A stretch of DNA of 64,000 nucleotides from the NCBI RefSeq assembly GCF_019090165.1, contig NZ_JAHRIB010000029.1:1-64000 (forward strand), written 5' to 3'. Both the position numbers and the translations under genes were made by a program. The stretch's first letter is position 1. Each line of letters opens with the position of its first letter. Positions 36,174-46,299 of this stretch are shown piece by piece. The stretch comes from Streptomyces sp. BV286 (GTDB lineage Bacteria > Actinomycetota > Actinomycetes > Streptomycetales > Streptomycetaceae). Under the pieces are notes generated by a model. The model ran no database searches, had not been told where the DNA came from, and saw only the letters and a list, made by a program, of their open reading frames with translations.

Positions 36174-36539
36174 TCAGACCTCCAGCCCGCTCTCGATCCT
36201 CTTCAGGCTGTGCCGGGCGAGCGCCAGGTTGCTGCGGGCCCGGTCCAGCGCGAGGTAGAGGAAGAGCGTTCCGCCGCTGGTGGTGAGCGGGCGTATCAGG
36301 TGGTACTGCCTGCCCAGCGTGATCAGGATGTCCTCGATGGCGTCGTCCATGGCGAGCGAGGACAGCGTGCGCATCTTCGCGCGCACCACCTCCGTGTTGC
36401 CCGCCGCGGCGAGTTCCAGGTCGAGCGACGGCCCGCCGCCGAGCGTGCCGAGCGACATGCCGCTGTCGTAGTCGACGAGGGCGACGCCGAGGGCACCGTC
36501 CACGGCCATGGCTTCCTTGAGTGCGGTCTCGATGTTCAT
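36174..36539 (-). CDS. Roadblock/LC7-domain protein (1)
   Basis: 121 residues, one roadblock/LC7 domain (MglB-like): MAVDGALGVALVDYDSGMSLG, a central helix and RPLTTSGGTLFLYLALDRARSNLALAR at the end, cited here as partial motifs. Such dimers regulate small Ras-like GTPases or act as scaffolds. No GTPase, histidine kinase or DUF742 partner of a conservon is adjacent. Divergent from the second roadblock-like gene. Confidence 0.82.
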   Translation of the reverse strand: MNIETALKEAMAVDGALGVALVDYDSGMSLGTLGGGPSLDLELAAAGNTEVVRAKMRTLSSLAMDDAIEDILITLGRQYHLIRPLTTSGGTLFLYLALDRARSNLALARHSLKRIESGLEV

Positions 36540-36699
36540 GTTGCCCCAATTCCTCAGTGACGCTGACCGGTCGTTGTCCGTACAACTACGATCGAACACA
36601 AGCGACTTGTGCGCCACAAAACATCAACTTTGTAGCCTGTTGCGTAAGTTGAAGCTCAAAGTACTGTGCGACGTCCGGACGTGAAGGGGGAAACGGGAA

Positions 36700-37065
36700 A
36701 TGACGACCGCCGTCGGTGCCTCACTGGCCCGACTCCTCGATTCCCCCGGGGTCACCGGCGTCGCCCTGGTCGACGCGGTCACCGGTCTCACCTACGGGGT
36801 GGCCGGGGACGCCGACGAGGCGGGGGACGGCGCGGAGTGCGCCGAACTCGTCGCCCTCATCGCCGAACGGCTGGGACGTGCGGGCGCCGAGGGTGAGTTG
36901 GAGAGCGTGGTCACCACCAGCAGACTGCGTCATCAGGTGCTGCTCTCCGTCCCCCGGCCGGCCGGCGACCCGCTGCTGCTGACCGCTGGCATGGACCGGG
37001 AGCGGGCCAACCTGGCGCTCGCCACACGCAGTCTCGGCGACCGGGTCGCCGAGGTGCTCGCATGA
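36700..37065 (+). CDS. Roadblock/LC7-like protein (2)
   Basis: 121 residues. Same plan and length as the divergent gene at 36174: SPGVTGVALVDAVTGLTYG at the start and LLLTAGMDRERANLALATRSL at the end. Lower conservation in the middle. First of three genes joined by 4-base stop-start overlaps, so probably an operon with the DUF4388-like and Pro-Glu repeat proteins. Confidence 0.75.
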   Translation: MTTAVGASLARLLDSPGVTGVALVDAVTGLTYGVAGDADEAGDGAECAELVALIAERLGRAGAEGELESVVTTSRLRHQVLLSVPRPAGDPLLLTAGMDRERANLALATRSLGDRVAEVLA

Positions 37066-37990
37066 CGGCAGCCGCGGCACGCAACCTGCCCGCGCTGCTG
37101 CAGGGTCTGCGCGAAGAGCGCTACAGCGGCACCGTGCGGGTCTCCGGTTCCCCCGGCGGAACGATTCACCTGAGGGACGGGCTGATCGGCGCGGTCGAGT
37201 CGCCGGGCGCGCCGACCGCCACGTCGGTGCTGCTCACCTCGGGCCGCATCGACGACGAGGCCTGGCTGGCCGCGTGCGCGGCGCAGCGTGACACGGACCG
37301 TCTCGGCGGGCACCTGGTGGACGCCGGCCTGGTCGGCGCCGCCGAACTCGAGATCGTGTGCACCGCGGCCGTGTTCGACGCGGCCTTCGCCATGGCGCTG
37401 GGCCCGCCCGGCGGCTGGACGCTGGGCGACCCGGAGCCGACTCTCCTCGCCGGGCCCGGTGTGGAGCCCCGGCGGCTGACCGAGGAGACCACGCGACGCA
37501 TCGCACGCCTCTCCGGCCCATGGGGGTCACCGGGGGAGCTCGCCCGGGTTCGGCCCGCTCCCGTCCCTGACACCGGGCAGCGCCGTGGGCTGCCGCACCG
37601 CCACCTCTCCGTACTGAGCACCGTCAACGGACGCCGTACCGCGCGGGACATGTCCTTCGCGCTCGGGCGCGGACTGTACGCGGTCATGCTGGACCTGACC
37701 CGTCTGGAAACGCTGGAACTCATCCGGTGGGAGGCGGGCGGGCCGTCCGGCGGGCGGCCCAGCACCGCGCCGCGCGTACTGCCCGGCCGGGACGCCGCCG
37801 CCGTGGCGCAGACACCGAACGGGTCGGCCGCGCCCGCCGCCAAGGCCGCGCCGCTGCCGAGGCGTACACCCGGAGGTGCCTCGCGGGCGGGGGACGGCCG
37901 GGCACGGGAGGGCCCGTCGGGCGAGGGGTCCGCCGAGGGAAGAGGCGCGGGCACCTTTCCCGCGGGGAAGAGCGGGGGGCAAGGGGGGCT

Positions 37991-37994
<4 letters not shown>
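37062..37994 (+). CDS. DUF4388-like protein
   Basis: 310 residues. The first ~90 residues resemble a DUF4388 (PATAN-related) domain, with [14 protein letters not shown] and [17 protein letters not shown], a module found in gliding, signalling and gas-vesicle-like systems beside roadblock proteins. Residues ~90-230 include a second folded part with [17 protein letters not shown], and the last ~70 are disordered (Ala, Gly, Pro, Arg). ATGA overlap with the preceding roadblock gene and GTGA with the next. Confidence 0.7.
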
Positions 37995-39112
<1,118 letters not shown>

Positions 39113-39161
39113 CGCCGTTCGGACCGCACCACGACCACACATGCCCGCAGCAAGGAGCCCC

Positions 39162-39551
39162 ATGAGCGAGAAGCCGCCGCCCAATCCCCTCACCGAGATC
39201 CTGATCTCGTTGCGCGACCGGGTGATGGGGGTCTCCGAGAGCGTTCTGTCCACGGCGGACGGACTCCTGGTCGTCGCCGACACGGACTCCGTCCACGCCG
39301 AGTCGGTCGCCGCGCTCGCCGCGGCGACCCTCGGTGTGGGCCGCCGCATGGCCGACCAGGCCGGCGTCGGCGCGTTGCGCGAGGTGGTGGCCAGGTGCGG
39401 CTCCGGGCACGTCATCGTGATGGCCGTCGGCGACCGGGCACTGCTGACCGTCATGGGGGACGACGGCCTCGACATCGCCGCGTTCCAACGGGAGTCGCCC
39501 GCCACGGTGGAGCAACTGAACCAGGCACTCGCGGCCGACGTGCCGCAGTGA
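39162..39551 (+). CDS. Roadblock/LC7-domain protein (3)
   Basis: 129 residues, a roadblock/LC7 domain with VMGVSESVLSTADGLLVVADTDS, then AALAAATLGVGRRMAD, cited as partial motifs; this is the form most like the conservon CvnB/MglB proteins. AAGGAG four bases before the ATG at 39162 is preferred over the ATG at 39141. It follows the Pro-Glu repeat gene by 49 bases and likely belongs to the same unit. Confidence 0.85.
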   Translation: MSEKPPPNPLTEILISLRDRVMGVSESVLSTADGLLVVADTDSVHAESVAALAAATLGVGRRMADQAGVGALREVVARCGSGHVIVMAVGDRALLTVMGDDGLDIAAFQRESPATVEQLNQALAADVPQ

Positions 39552-40285
39552 CCCGCCGATGGGCCGCACCACACCGGCAGAGCGTCCGCGCCGGCCACGA
39601 CCCGGCCCGCTGAGGCCACGACCCGGCCCGCTGAGGGCACGGCCGCGCAGGAGCAAGTAAGCCTCGCACGAGTGCGGGCGCCGTCCCGGACGAGCGTCGG
39701 GCCGCGCGGGGCATGTGGCCGAATGGAATGACCCTCGGGTCTGCCCCGCAGGAGGCCAGGGCGGTCGCGTACGGAAGCCGAGCCCTGCTGGGCGTGTGCC
39801 CCGCCACAGGCCCTGGACCTGCCCCGGACCTGCCCCGTACGAGCTTCGGACCGCTCCGTAGGACCGTCGGGCCGCGCGGGGCGCGTGGCCTCGTATGGCC
39901 TGTGGGCCTGCCCTGCACGGCCCCGGTCCGTCCCGCAGATTTTCGGGCCGTGGGGTGGGGCACGCGGCCCCGTGCGCGCTCGGGGCGTGCGCGCACGACG
40001 GTCGGTGGCGCGCGAGCTCAGGGCATTCGGCGCGGGCGTCGGGACGTGCGGCGACGGGTGGGCTCGTACGAGCGTCCGGCCGTACAGGCGCTCGCGGTCT
40101 CGCACGAGCGCGCGGCTCACTCGAACGGGCGAATCTGCTGCCCGCCGCCCAACCAATCGCCCGATGCCCGCCCCGGGCCCCGCCCGGCCGTCCTATCGTC
40201 CATGTCCCGAAGCCTGTACGGGGCTTGTGCCGGGCGGGCCTGCCCGGTCGGCACAACGAGTCCGGGCCACCGGGAGGGGAGCGCC
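39552..40285. other. 734-bp gene-poor, repeat-rich gap
   Basis: No convincing gene. It holds a 20-base direct repeat (CACGACCCGGCCCGCTGAGG, starting near 39597 and 39618) and two imperfect copies of CGTCGGGCCGCGCGGGGC (near 39693 and 39866). A nearby run of CCTGGACCTGCCCCGGACC also has internal repeats. Open frames cross it on several strands but show repetitive composition typical of GC-rich noise. The HD-GYP promoter presumably lies near its right end. Confidence 0.6.
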
Positions 40286-41677
40286 ATGCGGTCTGTTCCG
40301 CCGTGGGCGCGTGTCTACGTCGCCTGCACCGCACTCGGCGCGGTCCTGTGTGCCGTGCCGGTGTCGGCGACCCACGCCCCGTGGGGAGCCGTGGCGCTGC
40401 TCGCGGCACTCTGCGCGGGCTGCGAACTGCTCGCCGGAAGCCGCTCCAGGGGCGACCACAAGCCCGAGGGCACCGGCGCCGGCGAATCCGGGGCCTCTCT
40501 CAGGTGGCACACGCCCGTGATGCTGGCCGCGGCCTTCCTGCTGCCCCCGCCCGCCGCGGCGCTCGTGCCGCTGCCGGGAGCGCTGCTGGCGCTGGTCGAG
40601 CAGCGGCCGCGGTGGCTGCGACGGGTGTGGCGGGCCGCGCAACTGGCGCTCGCGACATGGGCCGCCTCGCAGGTCCACTGGGCCCTGGGCGGGCGGGACG
40701 CGGTCGTCACCTCCGACTTTCCCTACGCCCTCGTGACCGCCGGGGCGGCCGTGGTGGCGTTCTGCGCGACCCTGACCCTGCTCGACGGGGGGATCCTGGC
40801 GCTCGCCGAGCGGGTGCCGGTACGGGCCGCGTGGCGCGGACTGTTCCTGCGCTCGCTCGCCCCCGTCGTCGTGCACGGGCTCGCCGGACTGATGATGGCC
40901 GTGCTCTGGCGCAGCCCGTACGGACCGGCCGCGGCGCTGCTCGTACTGCTGCCGATGTACGTGTCGTGGTGGGTGTTCGCGCAGTACCACCGGGAGCGGG
41001 CCGCCCATCGGTCGACCATCCGGGCGCTCGTGCAGGCCGTCGACATCAAGGACGGCTACACGCGCGGGCACAGCGAGCGGGTGGGGCAGGCGTCCATGAT
41101 GATCGCGCGGGAACTGGGCATGGACGACGAACGGGCCGAGGTGCTCCGGTTCGCCGGGATCCTGCACGACGTGGGCAAGCTCGGGGTCCCCACCCGGCTC
41201 CTGCGCAAGGACGGGCCGCTGACACCCGAGGAACGCCGGGTGATCGAACTGCACCCCGAGTACGGGCACGAGATGGTCCGGGGCATCGGATTCCTCGGGG
41301 AGGCCAGGTCGGCGATCCTCCACCACCACGAGCGGCTCGACGGGAGCGGTTACCCGTACGGGCTGAAGGGGGGACAGATTCCGGAGTTCGCCCGGGTGGT
41401 GGCGGTGGCCGACGCCTTCGACGCGATGACGTCGACCCGCTCGTACCGGCGGGCCCGGCCGGTCGCGGTGGCACTGGAGGAGCTGGAGCGGTGTGCCGGG
41501 GCGCAGTTCGATCCGCGGATGGTGGAGGCGTTCGTGCGGGCGCTCGTCCGGCAGGGATGGCACCCCGTGGTGACGGCGGACGAGACACCGCCGCACGCCG
41601 AGCCCCGCCTGCCGGCTCCGCACGCTCCCGCCGGACCGGAAACCCGTCGGGGAACCGTCGGAGGGCCCAGGACATGA
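40286..41677 (+). CDS. HD-GYP domain membrane protein (probable c-di-GMP phosphodiesterase)
   Basis: 463 residues. The N-terminal ~230 residues hold about six membrane helices; then comes an HD-GYP domain with HSERVGQ, ILHDVGKLGVP (metal HD), HPEYGHEM and HHERLDGSGYPYGLKG (the GYP motif). Such domains hydrolyse cyclic di-GMP or 3'3'-cGAMP. GGGAGGGGAG before the ATG at 40286 supports the start; longer in-frame starts lie in the repeat-rich gap. Overlaps its degenerate paralogue by 4 bases. Confidence 0.9.
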   Translation: MRSVPPWARVYVACTALGAVLCAVPVSATHAPWGAVALLAALCAGCELLAGSRSRGDHKPEGTGAGESGASLRWHTPVMLAAAFLLPPPAAALVPLPGALLALVEQRPRWLRRVWRAAQLALATWAASQVHWALGGRDAVVTSDFPYALVTAGAAVVAFCATLTLLDGGILALAERVPVRAAWRGLFLRSLAPVVVHGLAGLMMAVLWRSPYGPAAALLVLLPMYVSWWVFAQYHRERAAHRSTIRALVQAVDIKDGYTRGHSERVGQASMMIARELGMDDERAEVLRFAGILHDVGKLGVPTRLLRKDGPLTPEERRVIELHPEYGHEMVRGIGFLGEARSAILHHHERLDGSGYPYGLKGGQIPEFARVVAVADAFDAMTSTRSYRRARPVAVALEELERCAGAQFDPRMVEAFVRALVRQGWHPVVTADETPPHAEPRLPAPHAPAGPETRRGTVGGPRT

Positions 41678-42927
41678 CCGCCCCCCGCGCTCCGCTCGCC
41701 CTCACGCTCGTCCGGGCCACCGCCGCGGTTCTCGCCGTCCTCGCCCTCGCCGTCACCCTGTGGCACGGCATCGACGAGCGTGGAGCCGCGCTCGCCTTCG
41801 GGGTGCTCATCGCTGTGGGGGAGCTCGCCCGGTGGAGCGGGGCCGAGGAGCGGGAGTCGGCGCCGCTCGCCGCGGCCGGAGCCCTCGCCTACGCGCTGCT
41901 CGGGGAGAACGGCGGACACCCCACCCACGACGGGGTCCCCCAGATCGTCGCCGTGGTCACGGCCGCCTCCCTGCTGGGCTGCGTACCGCACGTCGCCAAG
42001 GGCCGCGGGCCCACCGCCGACCATCTCACCCGGCGCGTCCTGACCGTCGGATTCGCCGCCGTCTGCTTCCAGCCCCTCTACGGCCGGGGCAGGCTCCATG
42101 AATGGGCCGGGGACGGGCCCTCGTACGCGGCGCTGGTCGTCGCGCTGCTCGTGCTCACCGCGCTGTGGGACGCCGTGCTGGCCGCGGCCATGGCGCACGC
42201 GCGGACCCGGTGGCCCTTCGGACCGCTGCTGCGCGACGAACTGCGGGGCACGCTCGGCATCGGGTCGGCGGTCTGCGCGACCGGGGCCGTGATGGCCCTC
42301 GCGGTCGCCGTCGCGGGCCTGTGGGCGCTGCCCGTCTTCTCCCTGCCGCTGCTGCTCACACAGCTGTCCTTCCGGCGGTACGCGGCCGTGCGGGCCACCT
42401 ACCGGCAGACCATCGCCTCCCTCGCGCGGGCCACCGAGATCGCCGGCTACACCCCGGCCGGGCACGCCCGGCGGGTGGCGGCGCTCAGCCGGGCCGTGGG
42501 CCGTGAGCTGGGGCTCTCCGGGCCCGAGCTGACCGTTCTGGAGTACGCGGCCCTCATGCACGACATCGGCCAGCTCTCCCTCGTCGACCCCGTGCACGCC
42601 GGCGCCACGGCCACCCTCGCCCCCGCCGACCAGCGGCGCATAGCCCTGCTCGGCGGGGCCGTGGTCCGCCAGACGGGAGTGGACGCCGAGGTCGCCGTCG
42701 TGGTGGAACGCCAGGCGGACCCGTACCGTGAACAGCCCGTCAGCGCCAGAATCGTGAGAGCGGTCAACGCATACGAGGAGAAGGCCCGGGAAGCGGGTCC
42801 CGGCGGGCCCCTGAAGGCGCTGGAGGAGCTGCGGCTGGGCACCGCACGCGACTATCAGCCCGAGGTCGTCGAGTCGCTGGCCAGGGTGCTGGCGAGAGAC
42901 GGTCTTACCTTGCCCCTGGCTGGGTAA
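41674..42927 (+). CDS. Degenerate HD-domain membrane protein
   Basis: 417 residues with the same architecture as the preceding protein: membrane helices to about residue 230, then an HD domain with HARRVAALSRAVG and LMHDIGQLSLVDP. Compared with its neighbour, the GK after HD is changed to GQ and the HHERxDGxGYP segment is replaced by VERQADPYREQPV, so it is probably catalytically weak or inactive. It may regulate the upstream phosphodiesterase as a partner. Confidence 0.82.
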   Translation: MTAPRAPLALTLVRATAAVLAVLALAVTLWHGIDERGAALAFGVLIAVGELARWSGAEERESAPLAAAGALAYALLGENGGHPTHDGVPQIVAVVTAASLLGCVPHVAKGRGPTADHLTRRVLTVGFAAVCFQPLYGRGRLHEWAGDGPSYAALVVALLVLTALWDAVLAAAMAHARTRWPFGPLLRDELRGTLGIGSAVCATGAVMALAVAVAGLWALPVFSLPLLLTQLSFRRYAAVRATYRQTIASLARATEIAGYTPAGHARRVAALSRAVGRELGLSGPELTVLEYAALMHDIGQLSLVDPVHAGATATLAPADQRRIALLGGAVVRQTGVDAEVAVVVERQADPYREQPVSARIVRAVNAYEEKAREAGPGGPLKALEELRLGTARDYQPEVVESLARVLARDGLTLPLAG

Positions 42928-43044
42928 CCCATGGGTAATGAGCGCCCGTCCGACCGTACGTGGTTGGATGCGAGGAACAGGACATCAGGGGGCACAGTCC
43001 AGCCCGAGGCTGCACGCTCTTCAACGAACTGGCAGGCGGGAATC

Positions 43045-44052
43045 GTGAGGATCTTCGGCAAGGGACGGCACCGGCCCTCCGCCTCATGGCGGCAGGCCAC
43101 CGACCGCGCGTTCACACTGATCGGCGACGGCCGGTACGAGGACGCGGGGGCGCTGCTGACGCGCGCCGCGGACCTGGAGCCCTGGCTGTCCGAGTCCTGG
43201 TTCAACCTGGCGCTGCTGCACAAGTTCCGGCACGACTGGGAACAGGCGCGGGCGGCCGGGCTGAGGGCCGTGGCCCTGCTCGACCGGGAGACCGGGGCCC
43301 CCGACTGGTGGAACGTGGGCATCGCGGCGACCGCCCTCCAGGACTGGCCGCTGGCCCGGCGGGCCTGGCAGGCGTACGGCCTGCGGGTGCCCGGCAGCCC
43401 CTCCCGGCCCAAAGCCGGCGCGGGCGCCTTCGGCACCGGTGAGCCGGTCGGCATGGACCTCGGCAGCGCGGCCGTACGGCTGTCGCCCGAGGGCGAGGCC
43501 GAGGTCGTGTGGGGACGGCGGCTCGACCCCGCCCGCATCGAGGTCCTCTCCATCCCGCTGCCGTCGTCCGGACGGCGCTGGGGCGAGGTCGTGCTGCACG
43601 ACGGGGTGCCCCACGGGGAGCGGACGACCGCCGCGGGACACTCCTATCCCGTCTTCGACGAGATCGAGCTGTGGGCGCCCTCGCCGGTGCCCACCTGGGT
43701 CGTGCTCCTGGAGGCCGAGACCGAGGACGACCGTGACGCCCTGGAGCGGCTCGCGGCCGACGCGGGCTTCGCCGCCGAGGACTGGTCGTCGTCCGTACGG
43801 CTGCTGTGCCGGATGTGCTCCGAGTCCCGGATGCCGTCCGACGAGGGCGACGGCGAGCACCTCGACCCGCACGACCACAGCGAGCCGGGGCATCCCGGCC
43901 CTCTCGGGCACCGTACCGACGGGCAGCTGTGGGTGCCGGAGCGCGAGTGCGGCCTCGCGGCGCCCGCGTCCCTGGTCAGGGGACTGCTGGACGGATGGGT
44001 CGCCGACAGCCCCGACTCCCGGGACTGGCGGGATCTGGAAGAGGTCTGTTAG
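43045..44052 (+). CDS. TPR-domain protein
   Basis: 335 residues. Two TPR-like helical pairs in the first ~120 residues (AFTLIGDGRYEDAGALLTRA and LSESWFNLALLHKFRHDW, cited in parts), then a mixed alpha/beta region with no family I can name and a C-terminal CRMCSES pair of cysteines with His-rich DPHDHSEPGHPG, which might bind metal. The GTG at 43045 is chosen because conserved-looking sequence starts there; the frame extends upstream to 42931. Confidence 0.7.
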   Translation: MRIFGKGRHRPSASWRQATDRAFTLIGDGRYEDAGALLTRAADLEPWLSESWFNLALLHKFRHDWEQARAAGLRAVALLDRETGAPDWWNVGIAATALQDWPLARRAWQAYGLRVPGSPSRPKAGAGAFGTGEPVGMDLGSAAVRLSPEGEAEVVWGRRLDPARIEVLSIPLPSSGRRWGEVVLHDGVPHGERTTAAGHSYPVFDEIELWAPSPVPTWVVLLEAETEDDRDALERLAADAGFAAEDWSSSVRLLCRMCSESRMPSDEGDGEHLDPHDHSEPGHPGPLGHRTDGQLWVPERECGLAAPASLVRGLLDGWVADSPDSRDWRDLEEVC

Positions 44053-44203
44053 GGGGTACGAGGACCGGTTGCCCGGCTGAGACCGGTCCGCGGCCGGTCC
44101 GGCGGCCGGTCCGCGGTTCCCCGCGCCCCTGCCAGGAGGCGGCCCCGTACCCTATATCAGCATCACAACCCCCCCGTTTTTCCGAGGAAGGCATACGTCG
44201 GTC

Positions 44204-44854
44204 ATGGCGCAGCAGGACACCGATCAGCAGCACGTGGGCGTGCTCCCCGTGGACGACGACGGTTTCGTCATCGACACCGAGAACCCGGAGGAGCGCGAGG
44301 CGGCCTACCGCGAGCGCGGCACCTCCCGGCCCATCACGGTCGTCGGGAATCCGGTGCTGCACAAGGAGTGCAAGGACGTCACGGACTTCGGCGACGACCT
44401 CGCCGCGCTGGTCGACGACATGTTCGCCAGCCAGCACACCGCCGAGGGCGTGGGCCTGGCCGCCAACCAGATCGGTGTCGACCTCAAGGTCTTCGTCTAC
44501 GACTGCCCCGACGACGAGGGCAAGCGGCACACGGGCGTCATCTGCAACCCCGTGCTCGTCGAACTGCCCGCCGAGCGGCGCCAGCTGGACGAGAGCAACG
44601 AGGGCTGCCTGTCGGTGCCGACCGCGTACGCGCCGCTGGCCCGGCCCGACTACGCCGAGGTCACCGGGCGGGACGAGAAGGGCAACCCGATCAAGGTGCG
44701 CGGGACGGGCTACTTCGCGCGCTGCCTGCAGCACGAGACGGACCACCTGTACGGGTACCTGTACATCGACCGCCTCTCCAAGCGCGAACGCAAGGACGCG
44801 CTGCGACAGATGGCCGAGAACGAGCCGCGGTACCCGGTCGTCGCGAACGACTGA
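44204..44854 (+). CDS. def: Peptide deformylase
   Basis: 216 residues. Removes the formyl group from nascent N-terminal Met. Motif 1 [10 protein letters not shown], motif 2 EGCLSVP (Cys ligand) and motif 3 QHETDHLYG (HExxH with Fe/Zn ligands) are all intact. A ~35-residue N-terminal extension precedes the catalytic domain, as in actinobacterial forms. CGAGGAAGG upstream supports the ATG. Confidence 0.95.
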   Translation: MAQQDTDQQHVGVLPVDDDGFVIDTENPEEREAAYRERGTSRPITVVGNPVLHKECKDVTDFGDDLAALVDDMFASQHTAEGVGLAANQIGVDLKVFVYDCPDDEGKRHTGVICNPVLVELPAERRQLDESNEGCLSVPTAYAPLARPDYAEVTGRDEKGNPIKVRGTGYFARCLQHETDHLYGYLYIDRLSKRERKDALRQMAENEPRYPVVAND

Positions 44855-44915
44855 ACAACCGCCGCCACGGCCGGAGAACCGGTGCGAACGACTGAGAACG
44901 ACTGAGAACGACTGA
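44845..44915 (+). repeat. Duplicated def 3' end: GAACGACTGA repeats
   Basis: GAACGACTGA encodes the last two residues and stop of def (44845-44854). After a 31-base gap, the same 10-mer occurs three times in tandem (44886-44915). The rest of the ~360-base gap before the terpene synthase shows no gene. Confidence 0.65.
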
Positions 44916-45213
44916 GACAGAGAACGACAACCGGGGCGTGAGCGTCCCGCCACCGCGGCGCCTGGACGGATCACCCTCCGACCAGGTGCCGTTCGTCTGT
45001 GCGTCGCACGTTCGATCCCTTGTGCGTCCGTAATGATCCATATTCAGTCACACAAGGGGAGATTCTCGGCACGGTGGGGTAGTGAGCGAAGCAAATCCGT
45101 TCCCAGAACGGTCAGTTGTGGTGCTGAATGGGAAGTGCGGGGATACGCAACGGCGCACGCCCGGCACAGCGGGAGGGGCGTGTCGCCAACAGGCGGCTGA
45201 GAGGGGTTTGTTC

Positions 45214-46299
45214 GTGCCTGCTTTCTCACAGAGCACCACAACGACGCACACCTCGGCCCTCGTTCCACCGGCGCTCTCTCTCCCGGTGATCGAGACCGAG
45301 TTTCCCCGTCAACTCCATCCGTATTGGCCCGAGCTCCAGGGGAAGACCAGGGCATGGCTCCTGGAAAAGCGCCTCATGTCGGCGGACAAGGTCGAGGCAT
45401 ATGCCGACGGGCTTTGCTACACGGACCTCATGGCGGGCTACTACATTGGCGCGCCCGACGAGGTCCTCCAGGCGATAGCGGACTACAGCGCGTGGTTCTT
45501 CGTCTGGGACGACCGCCACGACCGCGACGTCATCCACGGCCGGCCCCAGGCGTGGGAGCTGCTGAGGCTGCGGCTGCACACGGCACTCGACTCCCCGCGA
45601 GAGCACCTGCACCACCAGGATCCCCTGGTGGCGGGGTTCGCGGACAGCGTGCTGCGGCTGTACTCGTTCCTCGGGGAAGGGTGGAACGCGCGGTTCGCCG
45701 CCCACTTCCACGACGTCATCGAGGCGTACGACCGGGAATTCCACAACCGTACGTCGGGAATCGTCCCGACCGTCGAGGAATATCTCGAACTGCGGCGGAT
45801 GACCTTCGCACACTGGATCTGGCTCGACCTGCTGGAGCCGAGCGCGGAGTACGAGCTGCCCGACATCGTCCGGGAGAATTCCGACTATCAGCGGGCCGCT
45901 CTGCTGTGCCAGGATTTCGCCGCCTGGTACAACGACCTGTGTTCGCTTCCCAAGGAAATCGCGGGTGACGAGGTCCACAATCTCGGCATCAGTCTCATTC
46001 ATCACGAAGGAATGCGACTCGAAGAAGCGGTCAAGGAAGTCAGGCGCCGGGTCGAGGAATGCATCACTGAATTCCTCGACGTCGAACAGAAGGTACTGAG
46101 GTACGCGGAAAGGATCGACAACGGGTCCGTGCGGGGCGCTGAATTGGCGACTGCCGTGCGGACGTGTCTGTTCAATATGCGGAACTGGTTCAGCTCCGTG
46201 TACTGGTTCCACCACGAGTCGGGCCGGTACATGGTCGACAGCTGGGACGACCGCTCCACACCCCCGTACGTCAACAACGAAGCGGCAGGTGAGAAATGA
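45214..46299 (+). CDS. epi-Isozizaene synthase (sesquiterpene cyclase)
   Basis: 361 residues, the same length as S. coelicolor EIZS, which it closely resembles as I recall it. Converts farnesyl diphosphate to epi-isozizaene, precursor of the antibiotic sesquiterpenoid albaflavenone. The Asp-rich motif is DDRHD at residues 99-103, and the NSE-type metal motif NDLCSLPKE lies near residue 240; WFHHESGRY is near the end. GTG at 45214 with GAGAGGGG seven bases upstream fixes the start. ATGA overlap with the P450 gene. Confidence 0.94.
   Translation: MPAFSQSTTTTHTSALVPPALSLPVIETEFPRQLHPYWPELQGKTRAWLLEKRLMSADKVEAYADGLCYTDLMAGYYIGAPDEVLQAIADYSAWFFVWDDRHDRDVIHGRPQAWELLRLRLHTALDSPREHLHHQDPLVAGFADSVLRLYSFLGEGWNARFAAHFHDVIEAYDREFHNRTSGIVPTVEEYLELRRMTFAHWIWLDLLEPSAEYELPDIVRENSDYQRAALLCQDFAAWYNDLCSLPKEIAGDEVHNLGISLIHHEGMRLEEAVKEVRRRVEECITEFLDVEQKVLRYAERIDNGSVRGAELATAVRTCLFNMRNWFSSVYWFHHESGRYMVDSWDDRSTPPYVNNEAAGEK

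Noticed and set aside
39713..40285. A 191-codon N-terminal extension of the HD-GYP protein
   Set aside because: It lies in repeat-rich DNA with Arg/Ala/Pro noise composition, while GGGAGGGGAG and a membrane segment follow the ATG at 40286.
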